This document shows, piece by piece, positions 41,479 to 51,408 of a stretch of DNA of 64,000 nt (its first letter is position 1; each line of letters starts with the position of its first letter). A program made the translations under genes and the position numbers. The DNA comes from Candidatus Poseidoniaceae archaeon (GTDB lineage Archaea > Thermoplasmatota > Poseidoniia > Poseidoniales > Poseidoniaceae), in assembly GCA_028822845.1 (NCBI GenBank), contig JAPKCS010000005.1, positions 1 through 64,000 on the forward strand. Direction: 5' to 3'. The notes under the pieces are model-generated. The model did no database searches. It was not told the origin of the DNA and saw only the letters and a list, made by a program, of their open reading frames with translations.

Positions 41479-44400
41479 ATGACGGTACGGGCGGAGCAGA
41501 AATCAATGCGTGTCAAAGGGATGTGCCTCATGTTGCTTTGCTCCATGCTGATGCCCATGATTGGAACCGCTCTGGCAACACCACTCGAATCCGTTGAGCA
41601 AGGAGCCCCCCTCTCGTCATCAGAGCATCATCCAATCATCGATGGCTATTCAGCCACCATTCGCGCTTCAATTGCCTTCCACAGTGACCTCGGACAGTAC
41701 GATGATGACGATATGGCCACAGTTGAGAAGTGGGTCGTCTTTTCCAATCAAGCGATTGGCCAACCGGCCGAACACCTTGACGGCGCTCGCATTGTGGATT
41801 TGATGCCCAGTGAAGCATTTGAAACACTCCATGAATGGCAGACATCAGGGGTCATCGAAGCGGCTTACCCTCTTGTAGAACGGTCAATGGAGCCAAGATG
41901 GACCCCGAACGATCCCAAATTCGACGAACAATGGCATCTTGTCAACACCGGTCAAACCGGTGGCATCAGCGGCGAAGATGTCAACATCACAGGCGCATGG
42001 AACAGCTACAAGGGCGCAGGGGTTGTCATAGGCATTGTTGACGACGGACTCGACTGGAACCATCCAGATATCTTCACAGATTATGATTCCAGCCTCGATT
42101 ATGATTTTTGCAACGACGACGATGATCCCACGCCCACTTCGGGCAACGCTCACGGCACCGCTGCTGGCGGCGTAGCCGCCGCAACTGGCAACAATGGCGT
42201 TGGTGTAACCGGCGCTGCACCAGAAGCAACCCTTGTCGGGCTCCAACTCATCTCATGCAGCACCACAGACGTCCGTGAGGGCAATACCTTGGGCCATGAG
42301 CAACAAGACATTGATATTTATTCGAATTCGTGGGGCCCCAGTGATAATGGAATGACTCTTGAGGGGCCTGGTCCGTTGATGCTTGCAGCTCTTGAAGCAG
42401 GCGCGCTTCAAGGGAGAAATGGTCTGGGTAACATCATTACATGGGCAGCAGGAAACGGACTTGACGACGATGACAATTCGAATAAGGACGGCTATGCGAA
42501 CTTGCGGTACACCATTGCAGTTACCGCTGTGGATCACAAGGGCCAGCAATCATACTACGCTGAACCGGGCGCAAATGTGCTTGTCGCATCGCCCTCAAAC
42601 GGCGACGGGGAGAGCATCACCACCACTGACATCGAAGGATCAGGCGGTTACAGCAGCACCGACTACACCAGCACATTTGGCGGCACCTCCTCTGCAACAC
42701 CGCTCGTATCAGGCATCATCGCCTTGATGCTCGAAGCAAATGCGAACCTCACATGGCGAGATGTCCAACACATTCTGGTCGAAACTTCCAAACAAAACGA
42801 TCCAACTGACACTTCCTGGGCCACCAATGGAGCAGGCCACCTCGTGAGCCACAAGTACGGCTACGGCGTGATTGACGCTGGAGCAGCGGTCGCAGCGGCG
42901 GTCAATTGGGAAACCGCCGATGAAGAAATATCACTTTCTTCGGGGACCATTCAGACCGATCTCGATATTCCTGACCGGGACGAGGGGTACATCGAGGTCA
43001 ACACAACAGTGACAGAAGCGATTCAAATCGAAAACCTGGATGTCATCGTCGACATCCCGCATTCATTCCGTGGTGATCTGGCGCTCACGCTGACAAGCCC
43101 ATCGGGTCACCAAAGCATTCTTTCTGAAAGACACGATGACGAAAACAGCGACTACAACAATTGGCGCTTTGGCTCCGTTCAACACTGGGGCGAAGACAGC
43201 CGAGGCGTGTGGACCTTATCGGTTGAAGATCAAGGCTATGGCGACACGGGGATCCTCGAAGAATGGGAACTGATTCTCCACGGGACACAATTGAACCTCG
43301 ATTCAGACGGCGACAACCTCAGCGACGCCAATGAAACAGATGTCTACGGCACCGACCCCTACGACATTGACACGGACGATGATGAACTGAACGACGGCCT
43401 TGAGGTGCTCGTGTATGGGACAGACCCCCTCTCGGAAGACACCGATATGGACGGTCTTGACGACGGCACAGAAGTGCTCGTGAACGGGACAGACCCCCTT
43501 GACAACGACACGGACGACGACCTTCTTTCTGATGGCGATGAAGTGTACATCTATGGCACGAACCCGCTTGTTTTCGACGCTGACGGCGACTCCGATGGGT
43601 TCTATTGGTTCCAAGATTGCAACGATTCAAACCCAGATGTCTATCCGAATGCTCTCGAGGTGTTGAATGGCATCGATGACGACTGTAACGGCTCTTGGGA
43701 CGAAGGTTTCAACCTCACAGATGCCGATTCAGATGGCCTGTATGATTTTGAAGAGTACCATGGCTATGGCACGGATTGGCAAAACAGTGACACCGATGGC
43801 GACGGTCTTGAAGACGGTGCAGAAGTGGTAATTTACACGACTGACCCACTTGTCAAAGACAACGATTCGGACATGGACGGGTATTATTGGTTCGAAGACT
43901 GCGACGATACCAACGCTTCGATCAACCCCGGCATCGATGAAACATTGGATGGCTTGGACAACAACTGCAACGGAGAAATCGATGAAGACTTCCTCGATAC
44001 AGACTCGGATTTTGACGGGCTGTTGGATATGGAAGAATACCTGACACACGGCACCGATCCGTTTGATCCAGACACCGACGGTGACGGCTTACTTGACGGA
44101 ATCGAACTGCTCGCAACCAACACAGATCCATTGTACCCTGACCTCGACCGCGACGGCGACAGTTACCGCTGGTTCAACGACTGCGACGACAACAACAGCC
44201 TGATTTCACCGAGCGCAACAGAACGCTGGAACGGCATAGATGACGACTGCGATAACCAGATTGACGAAGACATCGACCGCTCCGCTTACATTTCGGCTTC
44301 ACCTCAATTTAGAAGCCTTACATTGAACGCTACCAACGACACCCTCCAACTCTCGCTTTCGATTTCCCTTGATAATCAAAGCCTCGATAGGATCGATCCG

Positions 44401-44916
44401 ACCATTCAGTGGTACAGGAACAACACGTTGATTGGGACAGGGCTCACCTTCGAAGAACAAGCCTTTGACTGTACGTTCCCGGCTTCGGAGTTTGGACGAT
44501 ACCTCTGCGACACCAACGGCACGGTTGGTCCAGAGTTCATCACCGCCACACTCATCGATGAGCGTGGACAAATCAGCGTCAGGTGGTCCATCACATACCT
44601 CGTTTGGAACCCTCCACCACCAGTGGAGCCTCCGGTGATTGAGGAAGATCAATCCAACGCCACAGAGGTGAGCGATTTGATTTCAACGCTCACTTCCAAT
44701 ACGCTGTTAGTGTTTTCAGGCGTGGTTTTTGTCATAGCATTGCTAGCGTTCATAGGAACGCGTAACTCCGGACCGAAGCAACCCAAAAAGAGCGCCTTCT
44801 CATCCCAGCCAACAGCCTACAGTCCCCCCCAATATGCAAACGTACCATCTGCACCTGATTTGTCAAATGCAGGAGCGCCCCCAGCGCCGGATTACAATCA
44901 AGACCGCTGGGGTTGA
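41479..44916 (+). CDS. Secreted subtilisin-like (S8) protease with P/homoB domain, TSP3-like and MopE-like Ca/metal-binding repeats, C-terminal TM anchor
   Basis: Asp VIGIVDDGLDWNHPD, His HGTAAGGVAA, Ser GGTSSATPLVSG; repeats DCNDSNPDVYPNALEVLNGIDDDCNG etc. Confidence 0.92.
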   Translation: MTVRAEQKSMRVKGMCLMLLCSMLMPMIGTALATPLESVEQGAPLSSSEHHPIIDGYSATIRASIAFHSDLGQYDDDDMATVEKWVVFSNQAIGQPAEHLDGARIVDLMPSEAFETLHEWQTSGVIEAAYPLVERSMEPRWTPNDPKFDEQWHLVNTGQTGGISGEDVNITGAWNSYKGAGVVIGIVDDGLDWNHPDIFTDYDSSLDYDFCNDDDDPTPTSGNAHGTAAGGVAAATGNNGVGVTGAAPEATLVGLQLISCSTTDVREGNTLGHEQQDIDIYSNSWGPSDNGMTLEGPGPLMLAALEAGALQGRNGLGNIITWAAGNGLDDDDNSNKDGYANLRYTIAVTAVDHKGQQSYYAEPGANVLVASPSNGDGESITTTDIEGSGGYSSTDYTSTFGGTSSATPLVSGIIALMLEANANLTWRDVQHILVETSKQNDPTDTSWATNGAGHLVSHKYGYGVIDAGAAVAAAVNWETADEEISLSSGTIQTDLDIPDRDEGYIEVNTTVTEAIQIENLDVIVDIPHSFRGDLALTLTSPSGHQSILSERHDDENSDYNNWRFGSVQHWGEDSRGVWTLSVEDQGYGDTGILEEWELILHGTQLNLDSDGDNLSDANETDVYGTDPYDIDTDDDELNDGLEVLVYGTDPLSEDTDMDGLDDGTEVLVNGTDPLDNDTDDDLLSDGDEVYIYGTNPLVFDADGDSDGFYWFQDCNDSNPDVYPNALEVLNGIDDDCNGSWDEGFNLTDADSDGLYDFEEYHGYGTDWQNSDTDGDGLEDGAEVVIYTTDPLVKDNDSDMDGYYWFEDCDDTNASINPGIDETLDGLDNNCNGEIDEDFLDTDSDFDGLLDMEEYLTHGTDPFDPDTDGDGLLDGIELLATNTDPLYPDLDRDGDSYRWFNDCDDNNSLISPSATERWNGIDDDCDNQIDEDIDRSAYISASPQFRSLTLNATNDTLQLSLSISLDNQSLDRIDPTIQWYRNNTLIGTGLTFEEQAFDCTFPASEFGRYLCDTNGTVGPEFITATLIDERGQISVRWSITYLVWNPPPPVEPPVIEEDQSNATEVSDLISTLTSNTLLVFSGVVFVIALLAFIGTRNSGPKQPKKSAFSSQPTAYSPPQYANVPSAPDLSNAGAPPAPDYNQDRWG

Positions 44917-44919
44917 ACT

Positions 44920-47052
44920 TCACTGAGGGGATTGGATAAGACTCCATCCAAGCAGCCGGCCTTCATGTGCATCTGTGATTAAGTTCAGCTGGTTGCTCCA
45001 GCCATCGTTTCCATCCCATGTTCGTGACATGTCGATTGAAACAGCTCCGTCAGCATCGCTGGCAAGGTTGCTCAAGATCGAATTGATGTCACCACCTGGT
45101 ACAACTACCAAGTAACCAACTTGGACGTCATTTTGGTAGGCTCCGTTTGCAGTAAAGAAGAGACCATCGCCACTTAGTTGGTCGAACAGAACATCATTGG
45201 CAAGGCGTTGTTCCATGCTAGAAATATTCATTGTTTCAGGGATTGCTTCTCTGTTGAAAGCAACGCTGTCATCAAAGACGCCCTTTTCTGTGAACTCACA
45301 TGTGCTTTCACTCGGTGTTCCAGTGAGGTTGAACTTGACCCATCCAGCGCTTTCATCAGGGGCGACCCAGGACATGTTCCATTGGCTCCCTTGTTCGGGG
45401 TTTTTGGTCGTGGCTCGCCAAATGTATCCATTGTCATCAAGGGCGTTCGCAGCGCCACTTGCCGCTCCCTGGAAATGATCAAAGCACTGGATTGCTTGTT
45501 CGAAGGTGTGGGTTCGCATCTCACTTCCATCTGGCATGTGAAGGTCATTTGAACCCCATGCGACAAGTTCGGAATCATCGATTTGCAGTTGATTGGCCTG
45601 AGGCCTCGAAGTGTAGGAACGGCCGAGGTCCAACTGCTTTTGTCCCCGAGTGATGGAGGTTCTTTCGAAGACATGATGCAGTTCGAGTTCCCCTTCAGGA
45701 AGGACCAAATCATTGAGAATTTGCGAGGTTGCTGAGCAATCTTGTTGATTTGATTGTGAACTTGAGATGACCACATCGACCTTTTGTTTTGCAGCCCAGG
45801 GGTTGCCTTCCTCGATCCAGAGTTCCATGGTTGCAGAGCCGAGGCAGTAAGTTCGGATGTCTTGATGGGTTGCGACAACTTTCCACGCGGGGGTGTTGGA
45901 AAATTCATCGATGCCAATGACGCGCCATTCCCATCCATTGCCGCTCCCAGTTGCTCCGGCCTCAATCATGCTGTTGCCGAGTAAATCTTCAACTTCGATC
46001 GGTTGCAACATCATGGCAAAACCCGGTGCGAGTGATTCCAATCCACCGAGCAGGCCACCAACGCCGTAACTCACCGTCGTGCCCCGGTATTGTCCAATTG
46101 GTTCAGGCAAATCCACTTCCCAATCTGCATGGGTTGAAAGTGAGGCTTGTTCCCTTAATTCGGTGTATTGCTTCGTGACAATAGACGCACTGCCGTCAGC
46201 GCGAATGAAGGTCGAAGAACATCCATTGAAGGCGTTTGTTAAATGGCGTTGAACGGTGAAACTGTCGAGGGTATTGCTGTTGACGCTTTCCACAGCCAAC
46301 CATTGACCGCCCATGCCGCCCTTGGCGTTCACGGCACCTAAACGGTCCAACGAACCTTCTGCAAACAGCTGACTGCTGCCGCCTTCGGTGATTGAAAGGG
46401 CTCCATCGCCCTCAAACAACAACGAAATTTTACAAATTTCATCGTCGGTATCGAGTTGTTCGAGTGCTAATTCAACAAACCCCTCGGTCGCCAAGAAAGT
46501 TCCATCTTTGACCGTGTAGCGCATGTCGTCACCGTAGCGCAATTGGTCGGCAGTGAATGGGTCAAGTTGGTTGTTGATGAAGTAATATCCACCAGCACCC
46601 AAGATGATGATGGCCATCAGTGCGGCAGCGACCTGTGGGCGTTTGACGATTTCAACCAAGGTTGCTGGTTTCGCATTTTTGGCCGAAGCCTTGGGCGTTG
46701 ACACAACCTTTGTCTTGACCACGTCGGGAACCAAATCTGCATCGAGGATTTCTGCCTCAAGAACGCCATCATCCTCTTCTTCAGGTGTTGGGGCTTCCTC
46801 GAGCTCTTCTACCGGTTCAACTTCGGGCGTGAGGGTGTCCTCATCTTCCATTGAGAGAACAACTTCTTTCTCCGCTTTTTTGGCAGGTGCCACAGTTTTG
46901 ATTTCTTTGAGGCCGACTTCGCCACGGGACAAGCCAGATTCCAGCAACCGATCGACCAATAGACTCTTTTTTCCAGAGGCTGACAAATCGTTAATGATGC
47001 ACAGGGCCTTCAGTTTCGCAACCGTCAAGGTCGATGTGACATCATCGCTCAT
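44920..47052 (-). CDS. Single-pass membrane protein with N-terminal SAP-like domain
   Basis: LTVAKLKALCIINDLSASGKKSLLVDRLLESGL; acidic linker; TM VAAALMAIIILGAGGYYFI; about 540-aa ectodomain. Confidence 0.75.
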   Translation of the reverse strand: MSDDVTSTLTVAKLKALCIINDLSASGKKSLLVDRLLESGLSRGEVGLKEIKTVAPAKKAEKEVVLSMEDEDTLTPEVEPVEELEEAPTPEEEDDGVLEAEILDADLVPDVVKTKVVSTPKASAKNAKPATLVEIVKRPQVAAALMAIIILGAGGYYFINNQLDPFTADQLRYGDDMRYTVKDGTFLATEGFVELALEQLDTDDEICKISLLFEGDGALSITEGGSSQLFAEGSLDRLGAVNAKGGMGGQWLAVESVNSNTLDSFTVQRHLTNAFNGCSSTFIRADGSASIVTKQYTELREQASLSTHADWEVDLPEPIGQYRGTTVSYGVGGLLGGLESLAPGFAMMLQPIEVEDLLGNSMIEAGATGSGNGWEWRVIGIDEFSNTPAWKVVATHQDIRTYCLGSATMELWIEEGNPWAAKQKVDVVISSSQSNQQDCSATSQILNDLVLPEGELELHHVFERTSITRGQKQLDLGRSYTSRPQANQLQIDDSELVAWGSNDLHMPDGSEMRTHTFEQAIQCFDHFQGAASGAANALDDNGYIWRATTKNPEQGSQWNMSWVAPDESAGWVKFNLTGTPSESTCEFTEKGVFDDSVAFNREAIPETMNISSMEQRLANDVLFDQLSGDGLFFTANGAYQNDVQVGYLVVVPGGDINSILSNLASDADGAVSIDMSRTWDGNDGWSNQLNLITDAHEGRLLGWSLIQSPQ

Positions 47053-47150
47053 GCTTGAACCCCAGCCATAGCGTGACGCCTATCCCTTTCAAGGGTGGCG
47101 CTCGATGAGCATCCTCAAAGTACGGTTTCTGTACCGCGAACATGGGGCGT

Positions 47151-48206
47151 TCATTCTTCATGCGGGGCGTAACTTCCATCTTCATTTTGAACATAGACGG
47201 TCTGTTCATACGATCCATCTGCTAATTTAGCAAAGAAGAAACCATTCTCAGTCGGCTCATAGGTCACGCCAGTTTCACCAACCGGGTCAACAGACACTGG
47301 TTGCTCCACGGCTGTTTCCTCCACGGCTGTTTCTTCCACCTTGTGTTCTTCTGGTGGTGAGGACGGCGTTGCTGCTTCAGGGGGGCCACTTGGGCCTGAT
47401 GCCCCTGGTGGGCCAGAGGGGCCAGAAGCACCTGGAGGTCCTGCTGGGCCAGCGGTAATTCGCTCGTTTGAAATCGATGCAAGCACCTTGGTTTCAGTGG
47501 TTTCAAGATCGCCTTCAAGAAGTTCCTTGACGGATCCACCGTGCCTTTGCGCTCCAATGAAGGCAAAAGCAGAGAGGCCTAGGCAAATGAGGCCAAGGAC
47601 TCCGGCAATGACTTGGTTTGGATAGACGGCGCCTTCGATGGCCATGCTCGTGCGGCTGTCTCCAATGTTAGCACCATTGCTATCGACGAATTGAACGATG
47701 ACGCAATAGTGGCCAGGATCCAGTTTGAAATCAAACGTGTATTCTCCACCCGCCACAGGTGTTTCTTCATGCAATTCGTATTGGTAACTGTGGTCTGCTC
47801 CACCTCGGGCAAGTTCAGTCTGGGTGCCCAAGTTCTGTGCGCAGTCTTTCTCTTCTAAGGCATAGGCTGCAAGATGAACATCGAGCGCCGCCGGTGGATT
47901 TTGCACCTTTGCGTCGACCGTCAATGGGACATCCATGAAGTCTTCACCTGGCAAGGAAGGCCCCCAGACAAGGCCGATGTCTTTCTCAGCCGAGTTTGTA
48001 AATCCATCATAGTTCTCATCAAATGACATTGGGAATAAAGCAAAGCCAAACATCAAAACAGCGATGCCCAGCCATAAAAAAACATTCCAACGTGACTGTT
48101 TCAAAGCCTCTTGGCGCTGTTCAAGGGTCATCGCTTCCGCTTGCACATCTTGGTCTACGTCAACAGCGGGCTCGGCCGCAGGGACCTCGACCTGTTCTTC
48201 TGACAT
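47151..48206 (-). CDS. Two-TM membrane protein with collagen-like Gly-X-Y tract
   Basis: GPAGPPGASGPSGPPGASGPSGPP; TM WNVFLWLGIAVLMFGFALF and VIAGVLGLICLGLSAFAFI. Confidence 0.75.
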   Translation of the reverse strand: MSEEQVEVPAAEPAVDVDQDVQAEAMTLEQRQEALKQSRWNVFLWLGIAVLMFGFALFPMSFDENYDGFTNSAEKDIGLVWGPSLPGEDFMDVPLTVDAKVQNPPAALDVHLAAYALEEKDCAQNLGTQTELARGGADHSYQYELHEETPVAGGEYTFDFKLDPGHYCVIVQFVDSNGANIGDSRTSMAIEGAVYPNQVIAGVLGLICLGLSAFAFIGAQRHGGSVKELLEGDLETTETKVLASISNERITAGPAGPPGASGPSGPPGASGPSGPPEAATPSSPPEEHKVEETAVEETAVEQPVSVDPVGETGVTYEPTENGFFFAKLADGSYEQTVYVQNEDGSYAPHEE

Positions 48207-48261
48207 GAATCGCCCTGTTCCGGGCGAGCACTTGAAAGGCGCGTTCCTTCGTCGGCCGGAT

Positions 48262-49503
48262 ATGAGCATGGGTGACGGAGGTCATGACGCCAACGAAGCG
48301 TCAGATTCCGGACTCAGGCTGGCGATACTTTCCCGAGGGCCGCGATTGTACAGCACCCGGCGCTTGGTTGAGGAAGCTCGAAAGCGTGGACTGGACCCCT
48401 ATGTTGCGGACCCGATGAAGTTCTCGTTGTTTGTAGCCGATGGTCGAATTGATGTGTTGCACAACGGTGAACCGTTCAATTTCGACGCCGTCATTCCCCG
48501 CATTGGCCACTCGATCACCAAACACGGTGTTGCTGTTTTGCGCCACCTTGAGCAGTTGGGCATTTGGACGGCGAACAGCGGTGGCGGTATTCTACAGAGC
48601 CGCGATAAATTGCACGCATCACAAATTCTAGCACGGAACCGACTCCCTGTCCCAAGAACAACCTATATTCGGGACATCATCGATGTTGAAACAGCTGTTG
48701 ATTTCGTTGGTGGGCTTCCCGTTGTCATCAAGGTCACACAAGGCACACAGGGGCAAGGCGTGTTCTTGCGCCATACACTACGAGAGGCGATCAACCTCGT
48801 GCAAGGGCTGCTGCTTACCGGGCGTTCTGTGCTTGTCCAAGAGTACATTGCAGAATCCCATGGCAAAGATGTGCGAGCCTTGGTTGTCGGTGATCGCGTT
48901 GTTGCAAGCATGCGCCGCAAAGCACGTGGCCGGGAATTCCGTTCGAATTATCACTTGAATGGGACGGTCGAGAAGGTGGATTTAGCTCCCGATTTTGTCG
49001 AAGCAGCGTGCCGAGCAGCCCGTGTTCTCGGCCTCCATATTGCTGGTGTCGATCTGCTTGAATCAGAGGATGGACCGCTGGTGCTTGAGGTCAATTCCTC
49101 CCCAGGTCTCGAGGGCATTGAGAAAGCCAGTGGCGTCAACGTCGCCGGCGCAATCATCGATTATGTGATGAGCGAAACTGAATTTTCAGAAGTGGACCTC
49201 GACCAATTATTACGAACCGTTCCCGGTGCAGGCGTTCTCTCACTTCAAATTCGAAACCATCCAAACGTGGTCGGGAAACCGCTTGCAAGTTTGTTCAACT
49301 CAGAAGCCGAAATACCCGTCTTTGCCCTGTCAAGAGATAACAGCTTGATTTGGAACCCTCCGAATGAAATACAGTTGCGCTGGGATGACATACTGGTTTG
49401 CTATGGTGAACTCACAAAACTGAGAGCATCGCTTCGTCAAGCGATCCTCGATGTTTCATCCGATGCACTCAGCATTGACGGGCGCGAAGAGACCAACGCT
49501 TGA
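48262..49503 (+). CDS. RimK-like ATP-grasp ligase with C-terminal RCK_C/TrkA-C-like domain
   Basis: LPVVIKVTQGTQGQGVFL, LVLEVNSSPGLEGIEKASGVNVA; C-terminal VVGKPLASLFNSEAEIPVFALSRDN..LRWDDILVCYG. Confidence 0.85.
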   Translation: MSMGDGGHDANEASDSGLRLAILSRGPRLYSTRRLVEEARKRGLDPYVADPMKFSLFVADGRIDVLHNGEPFNFDAVIPRIGHSITKHGVAVLRHLEQLGIWTANSGGGILQSRDKLHASQILARNRLPVPRTTYIRDIIDVETAVDFVGGLPVVIKVTQGTQGQGVFLRHTLREAINLVQGLLLTGRSVLVQEYIAESHGKDVRALVVGDRVVASMRRKARGREFRSNYHLNGTVEKVDLAPDFVEAACRAARVLGLHIAGVDLLESEDGPLVLEVNSSPGLEGIEKASGVNVAGAIIDYVMSETEFSEVDLDQLLRTVPGAGVLSLQIRNHPNVVGKPLASLFNSEAEIPVFALSRDNSLIWNPPNEIQLRWDDILVCYGELTKLRASLRQAILDVSSDALSIDGREETNA

Positions 49504-49644
49504 CTCGGCGAAATTGAATCACTATCAAGGCGCTTTTGGCAACCGCAACATCGCGCGGTGGTTTGATATGGGACCATACGTTACTGAAATCGCTCTTCGG
49601 AGCACGGGATGCACGCTCGCTTCGGCGAGAGGCGGTGAACGCCA

Positions 49645-50754
49645 ATGGAAAAGCGGAGAACAGAACTGCGGCAACGCAAGGCACTGAGACCAAGCCAATC
49701 CAGGCTTGACGCGTCCAGCGTTGATCTCCCTCCTCGTTTGGTTCATCTCGCTGATCTTCCATGGGTGACATGTTACCGTCAAGCCCTGCGTGCTGAAAAT
49801 AAATCCAAAAACACTCAGAAGTCCTACGCAAGTGGTTTGCGTGCTCTGGTTGAAACCACGCTCCCTGGTGAGCAGGTCCTCGATCAAACGGCTTACGACA
49901 CCATGAGCGTTACAGAATTGGCTGACCGCATGGAACCGCTGAATGGGCGCCTTGACCGTTGGACCTTCTCCCTTTCCGAACTCAGACCGACGACCTACAA
50001 TGCTCGCCTCGCAGCAGCAAGGCACCTGCTCAAATGGCTTGGCCATCGCTGGCCAGATCATCTCGTTCGAGCTCGAACGGGTCGCCGTCTTCCTCGAACG
50101 CTCACTCGCCGAGAGATGTCGATGGTCCTCGAAGCCTCTGCTATCAGTGAAAACCCGGTTGCTTCGATCGTCGTCACAATGATGCTCGATACGGGCCTTC
50201 GTGTCAGTGAAGTGTGCAACCTCGACATCAACGACATCGATCTTGAAGATGGTTCAGCAAGGGTGTTTGGGGGCAAGGGCGACAAAGACCGACTGGTTTT
50301 GTTCACCCGCCGAACGCTTGAACGAATCCATGCGTGGATCCCAGTTCGGGAAGCTCGCCGCAAAGGCGACGACTACGCTTTCTTGCTTAATTCAGCAGGC
50401 CGTCGTCTTCAACCTCGCGGTGTTCAACGTCTTATGGATGACCTCGCCGTTGATGCAGCGCTCCCTAAAGGAAAACTCACACCTCACGTTCTTCGCCACA
50501 ACTTTGCGACAGGCCTCTTGGAGCGGGGGGCGGATCTTGTGACCATCCAGCGGTTGTTGGGCCACTCCAGCATAGCCACCACTCGCGTCTACCTCGAAAT
50601 TTCGGATCAAACACTCCGGGAAGTCTACCACCGAGCTCAAGCCACCAGGGAAACACTCGAAGCTGCAGCCGAAGCCAGTGAGAATGTGCACGCTGTCGAA
50701 GAGGTCACACCTTCCACAAGTGCTTACGGTGTTGAAGAATCACATTCGCTTTGA
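49645..50754 (+). CDS. XerC/D-like tyrosine recombinase (XerA-type)
   Basis: TGLRVSEVCNL, GKGDKDR, HVLRHNFATGLLERGADLVTIQRLLGHSSIATTRVYLEI. Confidence 0.92.
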   Translation: MEKRRTELRQRKALRPSQSRLDASSVDLPPRLVHLADLPWVTCYRQALRAENKSKNTQKSYASGLRALVETTLPGEQVLDQTAYDTMSVTELADRMEPLNGRLDRWTFSLSELRPTTYNARLAAARHLLKWLGHRWPDHLVRARTGRRLPRTLTRREMSMVLEASAISENPVASIVVTMMLDTGLRVSEVCNLDINDIDLEDGSARVFGGKGDKDRLVLFTRRTLERIHAWIPVREARRKGDDYAFLLNSAGRRLQPRGVQRLMDDLAVDAALPKGKLTPHVLRHNFATGLLERGADLVTIQRLLGHSSIATTRVYLEISDQTLREVYHRAQATRETLEAAAEASENVHAVEEVTPSTSAYGVEESHSL

Positions 50755-50786
50755 TGTGCGTTAAAGCACATCAAAGGGACCGAACA

Positions 50787-51305
50787 TCACTTCTTCGGCT
50801 TGAACCAAGGCATGTCACGAACGCTTCGTGGAACCTTGAGCGTCGATCCTTTTCGGTCGCTGCTCTTTTTGCTTGGAACGGTTTTGCTGCCAGCGCTCGT
50901 CGCCTTTGCAGCAGTTGCTTTTGCAGCAGACTTTGCTTTTGCAGCGGTCTTTTTGGTTGCTGAGGCCGCTTTCTTGGCGGTGGATGTGGCGACAGTTTTT
51001 GCTTTGGAAGTTGATTTTACAGCGACCGTCTTTGCCTTTGCAGCGGTCTTCTTGGTTGCTGAGGCCGCTTTCTTAGCGGTTGATTTGGTGGCCGTTGTGG
51101 CCTTTTGTGCTGCCTTTGCAGCCGAGCTGACCTTGGTAGCGATGGCAGCGCTCAAACCAGCGTCTTGAAGCTTCTTTGCGCCGGCACCAGCGATCTTACT
51201 CACGCTGTCCAATTTAGCAGCAATGAGTTTCTTTGCTGTTGCTGCACCAACACCGGGCAATGCAGTCAATGTTTCAATCTTAGAGGAACCCTTCTTCGCA
51301 GCCAT
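50787..51305 (-). CDS. Helix-hairpin-helix protein with Lys/Ala-rich histone-H1-like C-terminal tail
   Basis: IETLTALPGVGAATAKKLIAAKLDSVSKIAGAGAKKLQDAGLSAAIATKV then TAKKAASATKKTAAKAK repeats. Confidence 0.8.
   Translation of the reverse strand: MAAKKGSSKIETLTALPGVGAATAKKLIAAKLDSVSKIAGAGAKKLQDAGLSAAIATKVSSAAKAAQKATTATKSTAKKAASATKKTAAKAKTVAVKSTSKAKTVATSTAKKAASATKKTAAKAKSAAKATAAKATSAGSKTVPSKKSSDRKGSTLKVPRSVRDMPWFKPKK
50941..51080. repeat. Two copies of a 41-bp near-identical unit at 99-bp offset (50941-50981, 51040-51080)
   Basis: gcagcggtctt(t/c)ttggttgctgaggccgctttctt(g/a)gcggt read in both places; lies in the Lys/Ala tail. Confidence 0.85.
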
Positions 51306-51408
51306 TGTCTCACTTACCCGACCATAGGAGGCGACCCACTTCAATTCTTCTCCCACTCCCACTCGACAAAGGGGTCGCATTGATGGGTCGGTCGACCAAC
51401 CGACCACC

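Noticed and set aside
49645-50754. Tyrosine recombinase as evidence of an integrated element
   Set aside because: No att-like repeats, tRNA insertion or other mobile genes nearby; resembles the conserved chromosomal XerA; a dif site was looked for by eye but not identified
50800-51168. Plus-strand Ala/Phe/Val-rich ORF resembling a membrane protein
   Set aside because: Antisense artefact of the Lys/Ala-rich tail; the minus strand has an HhH domain and clear start
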